8,961 nt of DNA from Syntrophaceae bacterium (GTDB lineage Bacteria > Desulfobacterota > Syntrophia > Syntrophales > UBA5619). A model generated the notes under the pieces. The model was given only the letters and a program-made list of their open reading frames with translations. It searched no databases and had not been told where the DNA came from. Of the stretch, positions 6,478 through 8,961 are shown one piece after another. The stretch is from assembly GCA_023249795.1 (NCBI GenBank), contig JAHFBU010000051.1:1-8961 (forward strand), written 5' to 3'. Each line of letters starts with the position of its first letter. Within the stretch, counting starts at the first letter, position 1. The translations under genes and the position numbers were made by a program.

Positions 6478-7208
6478 TCGCTGCGTTCATTTCCGATATA
6501 CACGGGAACCTGCCCGCTCTTGAAGCGGCCCTTGCCGATGCGCGTCATCGAGGCGCGGATAAATTATACTGTGCCGGCGATATGACCGGATACGGTCCGT
6601 TCCCTCGCGAAGTCTGCCGCATACTCGAGAGAGAGCCGATCACGTCGATTATCGGCAATTACGACATCAAAGTGCTCGCCGCGATCCATTGCTCCGCCGA
6701 ATTGAAGAAACGCATGAAGCCCGGCAAATGGAAAATTCTGGAATGGACATGCGGGCAGATGGACAGCGAAGCACAGGGCTTTTTGTCTTCCCTCCCCTCA
6801 CTTCATCACGAGACGCTGGCTGGCTGCTTTGAACTCCTTATGGTGCATGGCAGCCCGGTATCGGTGGACGACACCATCTATCCCAGCATTACACCGTACG
6901 GTCTGAAAAAGAAGCTTGTCGGAACGAGACCGGATATACTCATCTGCGGCCATACGCATATCCCTTTTGTAAGACGCGTTGCAGGCACCCTGATTGTGAA
7001 CTGCGGATCCACGGGGCTGCCGGTCGACGGCGATCCGCGGCCGGCGTATGCGCTGGTGAATGTGGCGCAGGGAAAACCACCTTCAGCGCGGATCATCCGT
7101 TTCGGCTATCCGAAAGAGGAGCTCTTCCGGGCAATGCAACGATCGACGCTTCCCGGAGGTCTGTCCGCAGATTTCAGTGAAGGGATTAAACAACGGGAGA
7201 CGCCATGA
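6474..7208 (+). CDS. Calcineurin-like metallophosphoesterase (YfcE/COG0639-like)
   Basis: The 244-residue protein is a compact two-metal phosphoesterase. Motifs in order are SDIHGN (7-12; Asp8 and His10), AGDMTGYGP (34-42; Asp36), GNYD (61-64; Asn62), VHGS (124-127; His125), GHTH (159-162; His160 and His162) and NCGSTGLP (176-183). All expected metal ligands are present. Tyr63 replaces the histidine of the common GNHD motif; GNYD and GNCD variants are known in this subgroup, so this alone does not imply inactivity. It is probably soluble and cytoplasmic: no signal peptide or membrane segment is seen. The start overlaps the HD gene stop by four bases (ATGA) and its own stop overlaps the next start in the same way. 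The substrate cannot be read from sequence; a nucleotide or phosphate-ester product of polyphosphate metabolism is an inference from the operon. Confidence 0.92.
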   Translation: MIAAFISDIHGNLPALEAALADARHRGADKLYCAGDMTGYGPFPREVCRILEREPITSIIGNYDIKVLAAIHCSAELKKRMKPGKWKILEWTCGQMDSEAQGFLSSLPSLHHETLAGCFELLMVHGSPVSVDDTIYPSITPYGLKKKLVGTRPDILICGHTHIPFVRRVAGTLIVNCGSTGLPVDGDPRPAYALVNVAQGKPPSARIIRFGYPKEELFRAMQRSTLPGGLSADFSEGIKQRETP

Positions 7209-8797
7209 AGACTCCAACCGAAACGACGGAGATCGAATACAAGTTCTTATTGCCGGAGCCCGGGGCGAACGCCGCCGTTTTGAATCTGCTCGGGTCAAAA
7301 GGTTATCGGATTCAGCGCCGACGAACGATCCACCAGGATGATCTCTATTTAGACACCTTCGACTGGAGGCTTTTCCGGCGTGGGTTGTCCCTGCGTTTAC
7401 GACGAGCCAATGAGAAGGTGTTATATACACTCAAAAGTATTGGAACATTCGAGGAGGGACGGGCGGAAAGACGAGAGCTCGAAGTAAGGGACAGCGTGGC
7501 CGATCCGACGGCGGCGCACGTCAAAGAGATCCAGGCGGAGATCGCCGATATCATCTACCCGCGGCGGCTGGTCGGACAGCTTACCGTGCGCACTGAGCGA
7601 CAGCCTTACATGGTCACTTCCCCGGGTAATGCACAGATCGAACTGGTTTTTGACACTTCCGGTTTCCTGGCACGGGGTTTCAACAAGCCACGGAGAACCC
7701 GCCGCCTTTTCGAGATGGAAGCTGAACTTCGCAAAGGATCCCCGGCGGAACTCGACACGCTTAAACAACACCTGACCGCTACCCTGTGCCTGACTCCCTC
7801 TGGGCAATCAAAACTTGAAACCGCTATCGAACGCCTCGGCGTCGTATTCCCAGCAAAAAATCCGCCCCCCCAACTGCAGGTGAAAATGGACGACCGGTTC
7901 GATCAGGCGGTGCAGAAGATTTTCGCGTTTCAGATTCAGCGGCTCGATGAGAACATTCCAGGCGTCCTGTCGGACATCGACACCGAATTCGTCCACCAGG
8001 CCCGCGTTGCGACGCGTCGAATGCGATCCCTGATCCGACTGTTCGGAGGGGCAATTCCGGAGAGGACCGGTTCCCGATTTGCGGAAGAACTCCTCTGGAT
8101 GGGCTCGCTCTTTGGCGACGTGCGAGATCTCGACGTGTTCCTGCTCAACCTCTCCCATTTCAAACAGGCCATCGAGATCGCACCGAGAAGCAGCATCGAC
8201 ACCCTCACGAAGCAGATCGCGAAAGATAGGCTGGCCTATTTGGCGAAACTCAAGACAGGGCTGGCCTCAACACGCTGGCGTCAGCTTCACTCCCGCCTCG
8301 TAACATTTGCCGGGAGAACAGCGGCGAAAAATCCGTCAGCGCCTCTCGCGTTGGTCGCCCTGAGTGCGGCCGTTCCTCCGATCATTACTGCAAGGTTCGA
8401 CGCCATGATTGCGCAGGGGAACCGCGTCGTCGCAAAACCGGATCTCGAGAGTTTCCACAAGCTTCGCATCCGATTTAAGAAGCTGCGCTATGCATTGGAA
8501 TTTGTCAGTCCGGCTTACGGCCATTCGCTACAGCCGCTCATCGCTGAAGTGGTCAAAATCCAGGACTGTCTCGGGGATCTCCAGGACACCGTCTTCACCC
8601 GGGCCCTCATCGATCGCCTGCTGAAAAGATGGAGAGGTAGCGTGCTGGATCCGCGAATGCTGTTCATGCTTGGGGAGTTGTACGGGCTTCAGGGCGAGAT
8701 AGCACGTACGAAGCAAGCAGAATTCCATCATATCTGGAAACGCTTCGATCAAGAGGCTCTGCGAAACACACTGGCCTCCGCGCTTGGTCGGAGCTGA
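7205..8797 (+). CDS. CYTH-CHAD fusion protein (triphosphate tunnel metalloenzyme plus polyphosphate-binding domain)
   Basis: This 530-residue protein joins two domains. The CYTH domain (about 6-205) starts with the diagnostic ExExK motif (Glu9, Glu11, Lys13) and continues with DLYLDT (46-51), LSLRLRR (61-67), LKS with Lys77, EGRAERRELE (84-93) and FEMEAEL (169-175), the charged strands that line the tunnel binding triphosphate and metal. The CHAD domain (about 228-520) is helical, with VHQARVATRRMRSLIRLF (263-280; His264) and FHKLRIRFKKLRYALEF (417-433; His418), both rich in basic residues, and QDCLGDLQD (453-461). E. coli YgiF has the same architecture and hydrolyses inorganic triphosphate; CHAD domains are known to bind polyphosphate. 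The ATG overlaps the phosphoesterase stop and has GGAG six bases upstream. It is the last gene recognised in the polyphosphate operon. A role cleaving or binding short-chain phosphate is likely; the exact substrate is inferred. Confidence 0.95.
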   Translation: MKTPTETTEIEYKFLLPEPGANAAVLNLLGSKGYRIQRRRTIHQDDLYLDTFDWRLFRRGLSLRLRRANEKVLYTLKSIGTFEEGRAERRELEVRDSVADPTAAHVKEIQAEIADIIYPRRLVGQLTVRTERQPYMVTSPGNAQIELVFDTSGFLARGFNKPRRTRRLFEMEAELRKGSPAELDTLKQHLTATLCLTPSGQSKLETAIERLGVVFPAKNPPPQLQVKMDDRFDQAVQKIFAFQIQRLDENIPGVLSDIDTEFVHQARVATRRMRSLIRLFGGAIPERTGSRFAEELLWMGSLFGDVRDLDVFLLNLSHFKQAIEIAPRSSIDTLTKQIAKDRLAYLAKLKTGLASTRWRQLHSRLVTFAGRTAAKNPSAPLALVALSAAVPPIITARFDAMIAQGNRVVAKPDLESFHKLRIRFKKLRYALEFVSPAYGHSLQPLIAEVVKIQDCLGDLQDTVFTRALIDRLLKRWRGSVLDPRMLFMLGELYGLQGEIARTKQAEFHHIWKRFDQEALRNTLASALGRS

Positions 8798-8814
8798 ATC
8801 TCTTGACGAGCGTA

Positions 8815-8836
8815 TCCCCGCTGCCTGCCGCGGGGA
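8815..8836 (+). terminator. GC-rich stem-loop after the CYTH-CHAD gene (possible terminator)
   Basis: A 7-bp stem (TCCCCGC pairing with GCGGGGA) encloses an 8-base loop, 18 bases after the stop codon. Position suits the end of the operon, but it is followed by AATATGAG rather than a T-run, so it is not a textbook intrinsic terminator. It could instead protect the 3' end of the mRNA or act with Rho. A T-rich stretch (8861-8869) lies too far downstream to count. Confidence 0.3.
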
Positions 8837-8961
8837 ATATGAGAACAAAACAGGATGGTATATTTTATTATGGATCGAAGATTCTCTCCCAGCTGCTTCG
8901 GAGATCTTCCATTCCCGCTGCCCCTATAGTACAGATTCGAGGCTGCGGACGATGGCTTTGA
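8837..8961. other. Right-edge non-coding stretch
   Basis: I see no supported gene here. There is an AT-rich patch (8859-8871) and a lone -10-like TATAGT (8925-8930) without a matching -35 box. An ATG at 8952 could begin a gene beyond the window, but only three codons are present and it lacks a clear ribosome-binding sequence. Confidence 0.4.

Noticed and set aside
8528..8848. A minus-strand open frame of about 106 codons at the right end
   Set aside because: Most of it is antisense to the CHAD-coding region and it needs a non-ATG start with no ribosome site.
8870..8929. A 19-codon plus-strand open frame starting at ATG 8870
   Set aside because: It is very short, has no Shine-Dalgarno sequence, and its proline-rich product resembles nothing known.

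Overview
The window looks like a chromosomal segment of a Gram-negative bacterium. It encodes an arabinose-5-phosphate isomerase of the KpsF/GutQ/KdsD type, which supplies the Kdo pathway for lipopolysaccharide or capsule. Base composition is moderately GC-rich, genes are tightly packed, and the gene content fits a deltaproteobacterium in the broad sense (Desulfobacterota), but the lineage is an inference and cannot be fixed from this sequence alone. No phage, transposon, CRISPR, rRNA or tRNA signal was seen.

Layout. From about 2276 down to the left edge, three genes on the minus strand form a translationally coupled unit: a membrane-anchored transglutaminase-like protein, an ABC transporter ATPase, and the first 19 codons of a gene that is probably the partner permease and runs off the window. 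A 201-bp divergent intergenic region (2277-2477) holds a perfect 12-bp palindrome and separates this unit from kdsD (kpsF) on the plus strand. A 191-bp intergenic region (3471-3661) follows, with a near-consensus sigma-70 promoter preceded by a tandem 10-bp repeat. The promoter drives a four-gene plus-strand operon: ppk1, a stand-alone HD-domain protein related to the C-terminal part of Ppx/GppA, a calcineurin-like metallophosphoesterase, and a CYTH-CHAD fusion. All three junctions in this operon are 4-base ATGA overlaps. The last 164 bp (8798-8961) carry a GC-rich stem-loop and no convincing gene.

How the genes work together. The ppk1 operon reads as a polyphosphate cassette. PPK1 makes polyphosphate from ATP. 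The CYTH half of the last protein belongs to the triphosphate tunnel metalloenzymes, and CHAD is a known polyphosphate-binding helical domain. The HD protein resembles the accessory domain of exopolyphosphatase but lacks the ASKHA catalytic half, while keeping an intact HD metal-binding set. The metallophosphoesterase substrate is unknown. The coupled arrangement suggests co-produced proteins acting on polyphosphate or short-chain phosphate products. The most interesting untested element is the HD-only Ppx relative together with its metallophosphoesterase neighbour. The transglutaminase/ABC unit is a second, separate candidate system at the cell envelope, with no assigned substrate.
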